From positions 2,294,001-2,358,000 of the forward strand of contig JACONQ010000006.1 of the NCBI GenBank assembly GCA_014281115.1: a stretch of DNA of 64,000 bases, written 5' to 3'. This DNA is from Laburnicola sp. R22_1 (Eukaryota; Ascomycota; Dothideomycetes; Pleosporales; Didymosphaeriaceae). Under the pieces are notes generated by a model that was not told where the DNA came from, did not search any database, and saw only the letters and a list, made by a program, of their open reading frames with translations. The translations under genes and the position numbers were made by a program. Every line of letters begins with the position of its first letter. The stretch's first letter is position 1. Positions 23,592 through 34,300 of the stretch are shown here, piece after piece.

Positions 23592-23754
23592 TGTAACGGT
23601 ATTCGGACTATTTATTATTGCCTATGCTAGCTCATTGCTGCCTACACTTATTTACTACTGCCTATCCTATCTAGCAGTATATATCTTAGCTACTACACAC
23701 ATACAATTAAATTAGTGTTTTCCCGACTTTCGCTTTGCAGCAACAACCGCTACA
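23592..23754 (+). repeat. 3' LTR of C1
   Basis: 163 bp, preceded by ATAAGGGGGTG; followed by the second CTATT of the C1 target duplication, after which element B resumes at 23760. Confidence 0.94.
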
Positions 23755-24455
23755 CTATTAAATCCGGGCTTAGAATATTACAATGCCGCTAATTAAGTAC
23801 TACTATACTTATTAAGCACTAGATAGAGAGCACTGCAGCTTAGAGGAGGCAACTGCCTTTAAGTAGCCAGCGATGCCTTATTTGCTAACAACACACTAGA
23901 CAGAAAGAGCTTATAAGGATACGCTATTAAGCTATTTAACGAACTTATTGCCTAGAAAGCAAGCAAACAAGAGACTGTTATAACTTCGACAACTAAAGCA
24001 GAGCTTCTCACCTTATTACAAGTGGCTAAGGAAGCAATCTTTATATTAAGACTACTAGACAAACTATAGATTAAACTGCGCTTATTGTTAATTACCGTCC
24101 AATGCGATAATAAGCAAACTATTCAACTAGTTACTAAGGAGATATCTAGGCTTTAGACTAAACTACGACACGTCGACATTTACAATCACTAGTTAAGACA
24201 GGAAGTCTCTACTAGAAAGATTAAGGTGGAGTACATACAATTGGCAGAAATAATCGCCGACAGCTTTATAAAGGTCCTCCTAGTTAATAAGTGAAAAGGG
24301 TTTCTAACCCAACTTAGGCTAGTTAAGATAATAGAACGCAAAGTAGCGAATAAAGCACCTCTTAAGGAAATTTAAGGGCACCTTAATAATCTTACTTTAG
24401 GATAATAGGCTGCTAAATAGTTTAGCTTACAAGGATCTTCTAAGCTAAGGGGGTG

Positions 24456-24641
24456 TGTTAGATATGCAGCTGTTAGATAGAACAAGCGCGTTAAGGTTAG
24501 ATCTATATAATAAAGCAGGGACCACCTGGCTTAGCACACTAGCGAAGAAGTCAGAACTAGCTAAACATAGTGGACACAAACACAATACAATTATTATTAT
24601 CTATTAAGGCGCATTATCGCATTTAACTATTAAATCTGACA
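24456..24641 (+). repeat. 3' LTR of element B
   Basis: 186 bp, TGTTAGATATGCAGC...TCTGACA, preceded by TCTAAGCTAAGGGGGTG (polypurine tract). Followed by AATAG, the second target duplication copy. Confidence 0.94.
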
Positions 24642-24720
24642 AATAGTTAGATAATAAGGTTATAGTAGGGCTATACTATAACTAGCCTATTTCTCTAGAT
24701 AAACTACTATACCTATCGTT
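24642..24720. other. short AT-rich spacer after element B
   Basis: Original target DNA of element B beyond the AATAG duplication; no coding potential. It leads into the 15-bp tandem array. Confidence 0.5.
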
Positions 24721-25138
24721 ATTACTATTATTATTATTACTATTATTATTATTACTATTATTATTATTACTATTATTATTATTACTATTATTATTATTAC
24801 TATTATTATTATTACTATTATTATTATTACTATTATTATTATTACTATTATTATTATTACTATTATTATTATTACTATTATTATTATTACTATTATTATT
24901 ATTACTATTATTATTATTACTATTATTATTATTACTATTATTATTATTACTATTATTATTATTACTATTATTATTATTACTATTATTATTATTACTATTA
25001 TTATTATTACTATTATTATTATTACTATTATTATTATTACTATTATTATTATTACTATTATTATTATTACTATTATTATTATTACTATTATTATTATTAC
25101 TATTATTATTATTACTATTATTATTATTACTATTACTA
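24721..25138. repeat. perfect 15-bp tandem array, about 28 copies
   Basis: The unit ATTACTATTATTATT repeats in exact phase for at least 27 consecutive copies, then decays into ATTACTATA. It is a second-order repeat: a trinucleotide ATT array in which one base in each block of five triplets is C. The perfect identity contrasts with the surrounding mutated repeats and implies recent expansion or homogenisation. An assembly-collapsed or stretched length cannot be excluded. Confidence 0.93.
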
Positions 25139-25232
25139 TATCTACTAAGTCCTCTAAAGGTAGTTATTATTATTCTTATTAGTAAGTAGAGCGTGCTAAT
25201 ACTTATATAGCCCCTACTATATATAGTACTAT
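25139..25232. other. short AT-rich spacer before element B2
   Basis: Ninety-odd bases with no gene; its last five bases ACTAT are the left flank duplication of B2. Confidence 0.5.
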
Positions 25233-25418
25233 TGTTAGATTTAATAGTTAAATGCGATAATGCGTCTTAATAGATAATAATTATTGTATTGTGTTCGTGT
25301 CCACTGTGTTCGGCTAGTTCTGACTTCTTCGCTAGTGTGCCAAGCTAGGTGGTCCCTACTTTATTGTACAGATCCAACCTCAACGCGCTTGTTCTATCTA
25401 ATAGCTGCATATCTAACA
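25233..25418 (-). repeat. 3' LTR of B2
   Basis: 186 bp; minus strand TGTTAGATATGCAGC...AAATCTAACA, with CTAAGGGGGTG immediately upstream on the minus strand. Confidence 0.93.
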
Positions 25419-25498
25419 CACCCCCTTAGCTTGGAAGATCCTTGTAAGCTGAACTATTTAGCAGCCTGTTATCCTAAAGTAAGGTTATTAAGGTGCCC

Positions 25499-28400
25499 TT
25501 AAATTTCCTTAAGAGGTGCTTTATTCGCTACTTTGCGTTCTGTTATCTTAACTAGCCCAAGTTGGGTTAGGAACCCTTTCCACTTGTTGACTAGGAGGAC
25601 CTTCGTAAAGCCGTCGGCGATCATTTCTGCCGATTGTACGTACTCCACCTTAATCTTTCTAGTAGAGACTTTCTGTCTTAACTAGTAATTGTGAATGTCG
25701 ACGTGTTATAGTTTAGTCTGAAGCCTGAATATCTCCTTAGTAACTAGTCGAATAGGTTGCTTATTATCGCATTGGATGGTAATTAATAATGAGCGCAGTT
25801 TAATCTGTAGTTTGTCTAGTAGTCTTGATATAAAGATTGCTTCCTTGGCCACTTGTGATAAGGCGAGAAGCTCTGCTTCGGTTGTTAAAGTTGTGACAGT
25901 CTCTTGTTTGCTTGCTTTCTAGGCAATAAGTCTATTAAATAGCTTAATAGCGTATCCTTGCAAGCTCTTTCTGTCCAGTGTGTTGTTAGCAAATAAGGCA
26001 TTGCTGGCTACTTAAAGGCAGTTGCCTTCTTCGAGCTGCAGTGCTCTCCATCTGGTGCTTAATAAGTATAGTAGTACTCGATTAGCGGCATTGTGATGTT
26101 CCAAGCCCGGATTTAATAGGAATTAAGCTAGTCTTAAGGTTGCAAAGGCTATGTCCGGTCGAGTTGTTACTACTGCGAACAGAAGCGATCCGATCTTGCG
26201 TTAGTATTTGTTAATTTCTAAGAGTGTCGCTAAGCTGTCTTGTGGTTTTAGCTTAATAGCTGCTATTGGAGTATTGTGTCGAATATCCCTCTTGTTAACT
26301 AATCGACTAATCTTGTCTAAGTAGGCAGCCTAAGAGAGTTAAATTGTTCTAGTCTTTCGATCTCTAATAATCTCTACGCCAAGGAACCACTAAAGGTTGT
26401 TTTCTCCACTTAAGGTGTATTTTTCTTGTAGGCGCTTAATCGCTTATTGGGCTTCTTCCTCTTTCTGCTTGTGAAAAGCTAAGATGATATCGTCGACGTA
26501 GAAGAAGACGATGATTCCGTCTTTAAGAAGGCAGCATGGCTCGTAAGGCACTATCTAGAAACCTAGAGCTTTAAGTGTTGAGGTAAACTCTTTCTGCCAG
26601 AGAAGTAGTGAGATCCGAAGACTATATAAAGCCTTGTTGACTTAAAGTATCGTTCTAGGCTTCTAATAGCCACAGGGCATTCTTATGTATACCTCTCGGT
26701 TCATACTTGCATAGACAAAAGCGTTTGTAACGTCGTATTGCTCGAGCTCCATATTATAGTGAGCTACTATTGCCACTAGCATTTAGAACAACCTGCTGGC
26801 AAGCGTGGCTACATAAGTGTCTTAAGAGGTAATATTCCGTTGTTAATCGCCCCAGACGACTAGCCGTGCCTTGCACTTTAGTAAGCGATGGTGTTTGTTA
26901 AGCTTATAGGTGTATACCCATATATAGTTAAGGATCTGCTGTCCTATCAGTTTGATCTTCTTTATTAGTACTTCTGACTATGATTTCATTTGTTTGTGGC
27001 TTGCGAGGTGATCCCGCTCTACTTCTTTAAACAATTCGCCCATCGGGTGATCCTTAAGCTTAGTACGGCACGTTGGCAGAGGTGGGAGTTGACTTTAATA
27101 GGGCTTCAAGCCTTTGGCGAGCGTTCTTATTATCTTAGCCTTGTCTATAACATCCCCTCTATATTTCCCAATATGGCCAGCTTAAGTTCCTGCTATAAAG
27201 GCGGCTGCCCAGGGGACAGTTTTGGATAACCCTTTTAGGCTTATTTCTAATTTATTTCTAGCCATTAACTGCACAAGTAATACCGCAGGTAGTAGTGTAG
27301 TTAGAGGAGTTAGATAGTTGTCCCTAATCTTCACTTCTTGGTAGTAGCCTGGTAGGTCTACTTTGCCTTGGGGATTTGATAAGCCTCCAACAGTGTCGTC
27401 TTTATAAAAGGACTCTATCTCTAGTTAATAACTTAGTGTTAGGAGTTCGATCGTTCTCACGTATGTGGCAATTTCCTCCAGTGTACTGTGCATAAGGTTA
27501 TCCATAAGGTCCTTAGTTTTGCCACTAAAAATAGTTTGTTCGTTAAAGATAACGTCGCGAGTGCTTATTACCTTGGCAAGTGACGGTATCCAAATTTAAT
27601 AGATGTTTAAGGACTAGTATTCTACTAGGTAACTAATCTAAGCCTTTAGGTCTAGGCGTTATAGCCTTGATTTACCTTAATGTGTATTATCTGTTATTGC
27701 GAACGCTTTGCAGCCATACGCTTTAAGGTAAGTAAGGTTAGGTTTCTTAATTAAGGTGACTACTCTGTTGTTCAGAGCAACTCGTGTAAAGAATATCTTA
27801 TATGGCGTTTTCCAGTTGTTCGCATAATTTAGTGTTCGATTATAGAGGTATACTACAGCTCTTGTAACTTTGGGCCATAGTTCCTAGGGTAGGTTGGCAT
27901 TAAGACGTATCGCGCGCGATTTCTCTTTGTTTACACCCCCTGAGCGTTCAGCACCTCCATTTTAAGCTTGTGTATCTAGGGCGGAAGGCTCAATAGTAAT
28001 TCCTTGTAATGCTAACCAGCGCTCGATTTTCGGTTTTACCATTATAATCTTGTTGTCCACTTTAATAACCTTGACTATAATATTATAATAGTTTTTAAGA
28101 AAGAGAAAGAAGTTTAATAGAACTTTAATAACTAACTTTACTAGTTAATTGTCTTTGAAATAAAAGTCCCATTGCAGGCCTGAGTACCTATTAGTAATAA
28201 GCATCTGGCTCCTTTCGCCAGTGCTACTTTGCGCCTTGTAGGCATAAAAGTTAATAGCCAGTCTTTCTCCTAGTTCTTTATTGTTAATTCGCGGTGCTTG
28301 GCTAATTTATTACTAAATCTTTGCTTTTCTACAGGAGTCGTATTAAACTGTTGTAACTCCCTTAACTCGCACCCCTTTAGCTTGCTGCACAAGATGTTTA

Positions 28401-30163
28401 ATAGCTGCTAGTCTAGGGTGTCCTAGTCTCTTGTGCCATAATTCGGCTAAGGCCCTTTATGGTGCTCCTTTTATTTGTAATGTATTCTTGCGGATATAAT
28501 ATAAAGTGGGTAGTAGCGAATTATACTTAAGTACCTATTAACTATGTATCTTGGATAGTTTTCCAATAACCTTGTCGTCTGGTCCTTTTAGCGTAGTTGG
28601 GTCCGTTTGCGTATCCCACTAGATTCCTCTATGCCTTAGTAGTTAAAAGGAGACTAGGTTGTACAAAAGGTCTAGACAGATAGCCACATTATATAAAACT
28701 AACGTAGTTGTTCTATGTTAGCCTCTTAGTATTAAGTTAATAGAGCTATAGCCTTTTATTTATATCTTTGTATTGCCAGCCCATATATAATCTTTAGACG
28801 TAGGTAGACGGAAGTTATAGATACGGTTAAGGTTGTTTGTAATATAGCAAGTTAATCCTAAATTAAGAATAAACGAGCGCTTTAGTAGGTAATTAGACAC
28901 TTCTGTTTCTATTAGCGCTAATGTAAACGCAGCGTTGACGTTTAATATTCTCCATCCCTCTAGTTAGTCCTTAGGGGACTTAAGGATCTTAGGTGTGGGC
29001 GTGTGCGATTGTTTAATGTTTGGTGTTTTTGATCTTAGTCTGCTTTGTCCTCTTAGCAGTCCTTAAAATTTGGGATTGTGCTCGCGCTTCAATGCGACGA
29101 GTTCTTCGATCTTCTTATTTAGTTTCCACCACTTAGGAGCTTTGTCTGCATTAATATAAAAGCAATCCTAGAGTCCATAGCGATGTTTACACGCAGGACA
29201 TTTAGCGCCTCCTATTTTTATAGGTTTTTGGACCAAGGATAAGTTCTTATTATCTTTTTAGTCATTACGTTAATATCGGGGTCTGCCCTATTTTCTAGAT
29301 AGTGCTGCTTCGGCATTAATGCCCTAGGTAGTTTTTCTACTTTTAGCGAGGTATAATAAGTTATCTGCCATAAATGCGGCCTTGTGCTTCTCTGTTTAAG
29401 GGGTTGGATGATTCAACATTATATGCTCTTGGAAGCGCTTTATTATTTCTTTCCAATTTATGCCAGGTGTGAACCGTCCGCTATCCTAAAAGGTTGTAGA
29501 CTAATTAGGCGCAACTTTGTTTATAGTAGTTAGAAAGTCCTTTATAATTATATTAATCTGTGTTATCTTAGGGATATTGCTTGTCTCCGCTTCTATAGCT
29601 GCTTGATTATATTTAGCAAGCTATATGTTCCAATTCAACGCATTTCTTATTAGTCTGAGGGATATAAGGTATTGGTCGCGGGCTCGTTCTCTCTCGAATT
29701 ATTTGTCGACGCCAACTGTGGCTTTGAGGTTCGTAATCCACTATCTTAGTGGTTGATCTGGGAGGCAGCAAGTGCGCTAAAGATGTGGGCTAACAGTAGC
29801 CTAAATATAAACAATAATTTGCTAGAGGCTTGTTTGCTCCTTTTTAAAATCATGTTAATTGTTCTTATACTACTTAGCAAGAATCTTGTAATACTTAAGA
29901 TCTTTTTTAAACGCCTTAAGTCCTACTGCTAACAGTTCGGACTGCCTTGTTGGGATGCTAACATTCGCTGCTAGAGTATACCTATTAATTAGCGGCGCCC
30001 TTAGGTCTATAGGTTTAGGTTTTATTAGGATATTCGACGTAGGATTAACTTTTGGCCAGATGCGATATACGACGCATCTAGACTAGAGCTGCATTATCTA
30101 TGCCCTATAGTTAGTGTGGTCTCGAAGGGTCACTGTTAGGTCACGCTGGGGTAGTGCAGCTAT
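25499..30163 (-). pseudogene. B2 gag-pol (1554 codons, single frame, many premature stops)
   Basis: Start equivalent at 30163 (ATA for ATG), TAA at 25499-25501; 4665 nt, in phase. Gag begins ALPQRDLTVTLRDHTNYRAW-like. Knuckle at residue 322 (CPACKHRYGL-x-DC, His position is Tyr as in B). Protease site reads LNLG for LDSG at 434. Integrase spans about 28450-27800. RT keeps an intact YVDD at residue 1222 (26489-26500), unlike B. RNase H lies at 26000-25600, with the C-terminal ADGFTKVL motif intact near 25600. Stops are too frequent for any open frame above 60 codons, but the frame can be followed without a single indel. Non-functional. Confidence 0.9.
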
Positions 30164-30178
30164 TTTAGTATCGATTAA

Positions 30179-30196
30179 GGCAGTAAGACTCTTAAT
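30179..30196 (-). promoter_or_regulatory. primer-binding site of B2 (Lys-CUU-like half tRNA)
   Basis: Minus-strand ATTAAGAGTCTTACTGCC abuts the 5' LTR; one C-to-T change from the site in elements A and A2. Confidence 0.6.
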
Positions 30197-30382
30197 TGTC
30201 AGATTTAATAGTTGAATGCGATAATGCGCCTTAATAGATAATAATTATTATATTGTGTTCGTGTCCACCGTGTTTGGCTAGTTCTGACTTCTTCGCTAGT
30301 GTGCCAAGCCAGGTGGTCCCTACTTTATTGTACAGATCCAACCTCAACGCGCTTGTTCTATCTAACAGCTGCATATCTAACA
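30197..30382 (-). repeat. 5' LTR of B2
   Basis: 186 bp, plus-strand TGTCAGATTTAATAG...CATATCTAACA; all differences seen from the 3' LTR are transitions. Confidence 0.93.
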
Positions 30383-30829
30383 ACTACTATTACTACTATA
30401 AAAGTAGTATTTAATCTATTATTAGAAATATATATATTTATAATAAACTCTAGGTATTATAGTCCTCTAGTAGAGCTATACTATAATATAGTCTAGAGCC
30501 TTACTAAGCTACTTACTATTACTAAATTAATAGATATATACTTATTAGGCTAGTAGTAGGTAATTAGCTACGCTAGTAAGGCTAGTAATAATAAGAGTAA
30601 GAATATAGCCTAGTAGTAGTATATATACGTAATATAGGTGCATAAGTGTAAGGGCGCCACTAGGACGCCTAATAGTTAATAAGGCAGAATAGGATAATAT
30701 TAGAAGGTAAGTAGTAATAAGACGAATCGCTACTCGCTCTTATCCAAAGTGAGGGGGTTTTTATCTAAACCCTCACTAGGCCCAAAGAAGATATAAGTCC
30801 CCATTTAGCCACCTAAGCGACAAGGAGTC
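30383..30829. other. AT-rich spacer between B2 and the D/E nest, unassigned
   Basis: No reading frame of note. The left part is extremely TA/TAG-rich. Near the right end AGTGAGGG (about 30750) and CCCTCACT (about 30770) form an imperfect hairpin with an AT-rich loop. The last five bases GAGTC would be the left target duplication of element D, whose other end is outside the window. Confidence 0.5.
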
Positions 30830-31069
30830 TGTTAGATATAGGGGTATTCTTAATAAGATAAGATGGGAAGTGGTATGGTTGATTAATTAATGTTTTTTTC
30901 TTATTCCTCCTAGAGAAGCTCGGCTATCGCGAGAAGTATCTATCTAGTGCTAAGACACACTAGTACTATTTGGGATAGTATAGGGGCAGTGTAAAACAGT
31001 AGTGCGCTGGCCTCTTTTAATTTCATAGTAAAAACACTATAATTTACACTAATTACTAGTGTGTATAGG

Positions 31070-31361
31070 TGTTAGATAGATAGTCACTATAAAATCTAGT
31101 GGGTAGGTGTGTACAATTATATGGCCCCTTATAGTGATAATTAGTGTAAATCATAGTGATTTTATATTAAAATACACTAAGGAGGCTAGCGCACTACTGT
31201 TTTACACTGCCCCTATACTATTCTAAATAGTACTAGTGCGGCTTAGTACTAGATAGTTACTTCTCGCGATAGCCGAGCTTCTCTAACAGAACACACACAA
31301 TTAATTAATCAACCCACTACTTTTCCATCTTAACTTATTAAGAATACCCGTATATCTAACA
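31070..31361 (+). repeat. 5' LTR of A2
   Basis: 292 bp, TGTTAGATAGATAGTCAC...GTATATCTAACA. Confidence 0.94.
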
Positions 31362-31379
31362 ATTAAGAGTCTCACTGCC
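31362..31379 (+). promoter_or_regulatory. primer-binding site of A2 (Lys-CUU-like half tRNA)
   Basis: ATTAAGAGTCTCACTGCC directly after the LTR, identical to the site of element A. Confidence 0.65.
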
Positions 31380-31397
31380 TCGATTAAACTAATTATT

Positions 31398-34300
31398 ATG
31401 TCTCTATCAATACTTAGGGTTTTCACAGTAATCCTAACCGACTATTCGAACTACACACCATGGCTGAGGCAAATCAAAGCCTAAGCCCAATTACTAGAGG
31501 TCTGGGATCTTATCGACCCAGCCCTACCTATCGAACCTACGATTAAACCAATCATGCCAACGGCACTAGACGTTGGTTTCTATTAACTAAATAGCGTGTT
31601 TACTAACGCACACCCGACTAACCCCAACGAACGTCTAACGCTGCTATCGCAGCTATCGCATATTAGTCTAAAGGGTTATAATAAGGATATAAACTACTAT
31701 AAGAATTAACTTAAAACCTTTAAGATACTCGACTGCGCATACCGCGATAAGAAGGCGAATCTAGACAAACTAGTTACCCTTATATAATTAACAACCTCGG
31801 TACACTTGCAGACTAATTGCTGCATACTAGGTTAATTAATTAGACAATAGATTAAGAACCTTACAATTACAGTTAGGGTCGACTAAGATAACGAAGAATA
31901 ACAAGCAAGGGCTAGGTATTAAAATGCCCTCAAGCTAATAAGGACTGCTAGATTATAGGCGACCTAGCTTGCTGAGTACGATTATGCAGCTACAGAAGCT
32001 AAGTTTAACAGAGTCCCAGAGCTCTAGAAGCCTAACTTAGTTAAGAAGAATTTTATAAAGGCAGTGTCCAACGTCGCACCTATTTAGGTTACGACCTTCT
32101 ATTAGAATAGGAGCAAGGATTATGCTATTAGAAGAAAAGAAATAGTGAAACTCTTCTAAGAATATATAGTAATGCAGCACCCAATTAAGGGCAAACAAAA
32201 GGGCGCTTTTACTATTACAGAACCATCTCTTGCTAATAGTGGTGCAACCACCCAGACTATAAATAGGGACGCCTATTCTATAGATAAAGCAGTATCACTT
32301 AAGCGAGGCAGATTACACGCCAAGAAAGCTGGCTCTAAAACCAAATCTAAGTAGTTCGCGATTACAGACAATAAGCCAATAGTAGTTAGTAACTAAGAAG
32401 AATTAAACCTTAAGTGCCCTGCTTATAAACAACGCCATAATCTAAAAGACTGCTTTTACGCTTTCCCTAAGAAACGACCTAAATGGTTTTAACCAAAGCT
32501 AGCAATGGTTGCCCTAATAAAATTTAGGATGGAGAATAACCTAGCACTTATAGAAAGCATGAGATCTGTAAAGCGTCCAAGATCACAGACACTAAGAATT
32601 AAACAATTAAGCACCCCTACTCTAACTCAAATTACTAAAGTTGCTAACAATAAATGACTAAATGGCAGATAAATCACCGTCCTCTTAGCGAGCTTCAATG
32701 CCGCCTCCTACCACTTAGACCCGAACATATACCCACTACGTTACTTCGCAATCCTTAATTCTGGCACAACTTGCCATATTTTTAATAATATTAATCGTTT
32801 CGTTACGCTGCAACCACCGTCGCCAGGAGACTTTATATGGGCGGGATTATCACAAGTTTAAATAAGGGGATATAGAAGTGTCTATCTACACGTTAAAAGC
32901 GTACAAGGAAATAGGGTACTAAGGCTAGACAATATCGCCTACTACCCTAATCTACTATGCAACCTAGTGTCTTTCCGATTACTCCGCAGGCAAGGCCTCT
33001 GGTAAGACACGCTAGCAGATCCAACAACAATTAAGAGAAGGGACAATATAATCCTCGCCAAACTTTAAGAAATACATAATTAATAGGTACTAGAGTTCAG
33101 AGCAACACTAACACCAAATTATACTATACCCAATAGTATATACACCACACACAAGATCACTACGCGCACCGCACAATAAGCGTAGAAGGCGGACGCTAAC
33201 ACATGGCACAAACAACTAGGCTACCCAGGTCCTTAGGCGCTAGAACACATAGTAAATTACTGTAAGGGGGTGCACCTTAAAGAACTAACTATAGTCTAAT
33301 GCAATGCTTGCGGCAGATCAAAGCTAAAGCGACAAATTAGACGATAGGCTAAACAAATTAATAACGGTCCTAGTGAGAGAGTCGCTATAGACTTTTATAA
33401 CTTCGAAGATAAGAGCTCCACTGGCAAGAAAAGCCAAATGCTTATCACCGATTAATTCTCAGGCATGGCTTGGGATTTCTACTTTAAAGACAACTAACCA
33501 GCACGAATAATTATCAAACTGTTAAAGGAATTTGTACTATTCATAAAAGTATAGTTTAAGGTAACAGTCAAAGTTATTAAATTAGATAATAAGATCTTCT
33601 TAGTTAAGCAAGACGTTCACAGATAGTGTGTTAGTAAAGGTATTATTATCGAGCCTTTAGCACCTAATACCCAAGCTTAAAATAGAGGAGCTAAATACTT
33701 AGGGGGTGTAATTAAGAAGAAGAGTCGTGCAATGCGACTTGACGCTAACTTTCCCTAGACACTATGGCCAGAAATCACACGAGCGGCTGTATACCTATAC
33801 AATCGAACTCCAAACTACGCTAATTAATGGCGATTACCACACGAAGTATTCTTTACAATAGTTGCTTTCTAAAACGGCATTATCACTCAACTAAAGAAAC
33901 CAAACCAGGCTTACCTTAGGGCCTATGGCTATAAAGCCTTCGCTATAATTAACAATACAAAACGCAGCAAAAGCAAGCTCTAAAGGTTAGATCTAAAAGT
34001 ATAGATTGAATACCTAGTAGGCTACTAATTAACAAACATCTAGAGAATATAGATACCTCCACTTAGGAAAGTTATTAGTACCCAAGACGTTATCTTTAAC
34101 AAAAAATTAGTATTCTTAGATAAAAAAGAAGACCTATTAGACAACCTTATGCATAGCACTTATAAAGAGATTGCTGCATAAACCCGATTAGTAAAACTAC
34201 CGCCCTTACCACTAAAACACGAAAACACCGAGTCTTTATATAAGGATAAGTTAATTACTAACTCTCGCAAGGATAACAATAATGCTCTAGGGTACTATTA

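Larger units (their letters stand above)
13220..23754 (+). mobile_element. copia element C1, full length, split by C2
   Basis: 163-bp LTRs at 13220-13382 and 23592-23754, TSD CTATT (13215-13219, 23755-23759). Pieces 13220-16357 and 21628-23754 add to 5265 bp, identical to C2 and C4. The first bases of the 5' LTR read TATAATGG where other copies have TGTAACGG, i.e. three transitions in one short word. It is inserted in B just after the RT core, in the same orientation. More heavily mutated than C2. Confidence 0.94.
3686..24375 (+). pseudogene. element B gag-pol, in three pieces, many premature stops
   Basis: Single gag-pol frame, ATG at 3686, TAA at 24373-24375. The coding pieces are 3686-3952, 9438-13219 and 23760-24375. 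Together they are 4665 nt (1554 codons), identical to B2. Residues from 1: Gag; knuckle at residue 322 (CPVCGHRYGL-x-DC, His position read as Tyr); a degraded protease site (LDLG for LDSG, near 10470); integrase from about 10890; RT with YVDN for YVDD near 12832, a D-to-N change; RNase H in the last piece. A landed in Gag and C1 just after the RT core. Stops are overwhelmingly TAG/TAA. No frameshift is needed to follow the frame across all three pieces, so nothing but substitutions and clean insertions has hit it. Confidence 0.9.
3467..24641 (+). mobile_element. copia element B, full length, split by elements A and C1
   Basis: Identical-length LTRs (186 bp) at 3467-3652 and 24456-24641, flanked by a perfect 5-bp duplication AATAG (3462-3466 and 24642-24646). 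The body lies in three pieces: 3467-3952, 9438-13219 and 23760-24641. Removing A (with one ATCTT) and C1 (with one CTATT) leaves 5150 bp, exactly the length of the uninterrupted copy B2. The two LTRs differ at roughly 18 sites that I could count, all C/T or A/G transitions, so their divergence reflects RIP and cannot serve as an age clock. The polypurine tract AAGCTAAGGGGGTG abuts the 3' LTR. Domain order (Gag, protease, integrase, RT, RNase H) is that of Ty1/copia. Confidence 0.93.
25233..30382 (-). mobile_element. copia element B2, full length (5150 bp), uninterrupted
   Basis: LTRs of 186 bp at 25233-25418 (3') and 30197-30382 (5'). Flanks are ACTAT (25228-25232) and ACTAC (30383-30387), a target duplication with one C/T difference consistent with RIP. 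The polypurine tract lies at about 25419-25435. It is in inverted orientation to B, tail to tail across the tandem array. Its length gives the independent check that the B map is right. Confidence 0.93.

Noticed and set aside
24721..25138. Possible CRISPR-like array
   Set aside because: No spacers: units are contiguous 15-bp repeats, and the genome is fungal.
26990..27229. 79-residue plus-strand frame inside B2
   Set aside because: Antisense to B2 pol between the integrase and RT regions; no recognisable features.
30830..31361. Foldback or MITE-like element with long inverted arms
   Set aside because: Explained by A2's LTR inserted in reverse inside D's LTR, with an ATAGG duplication.
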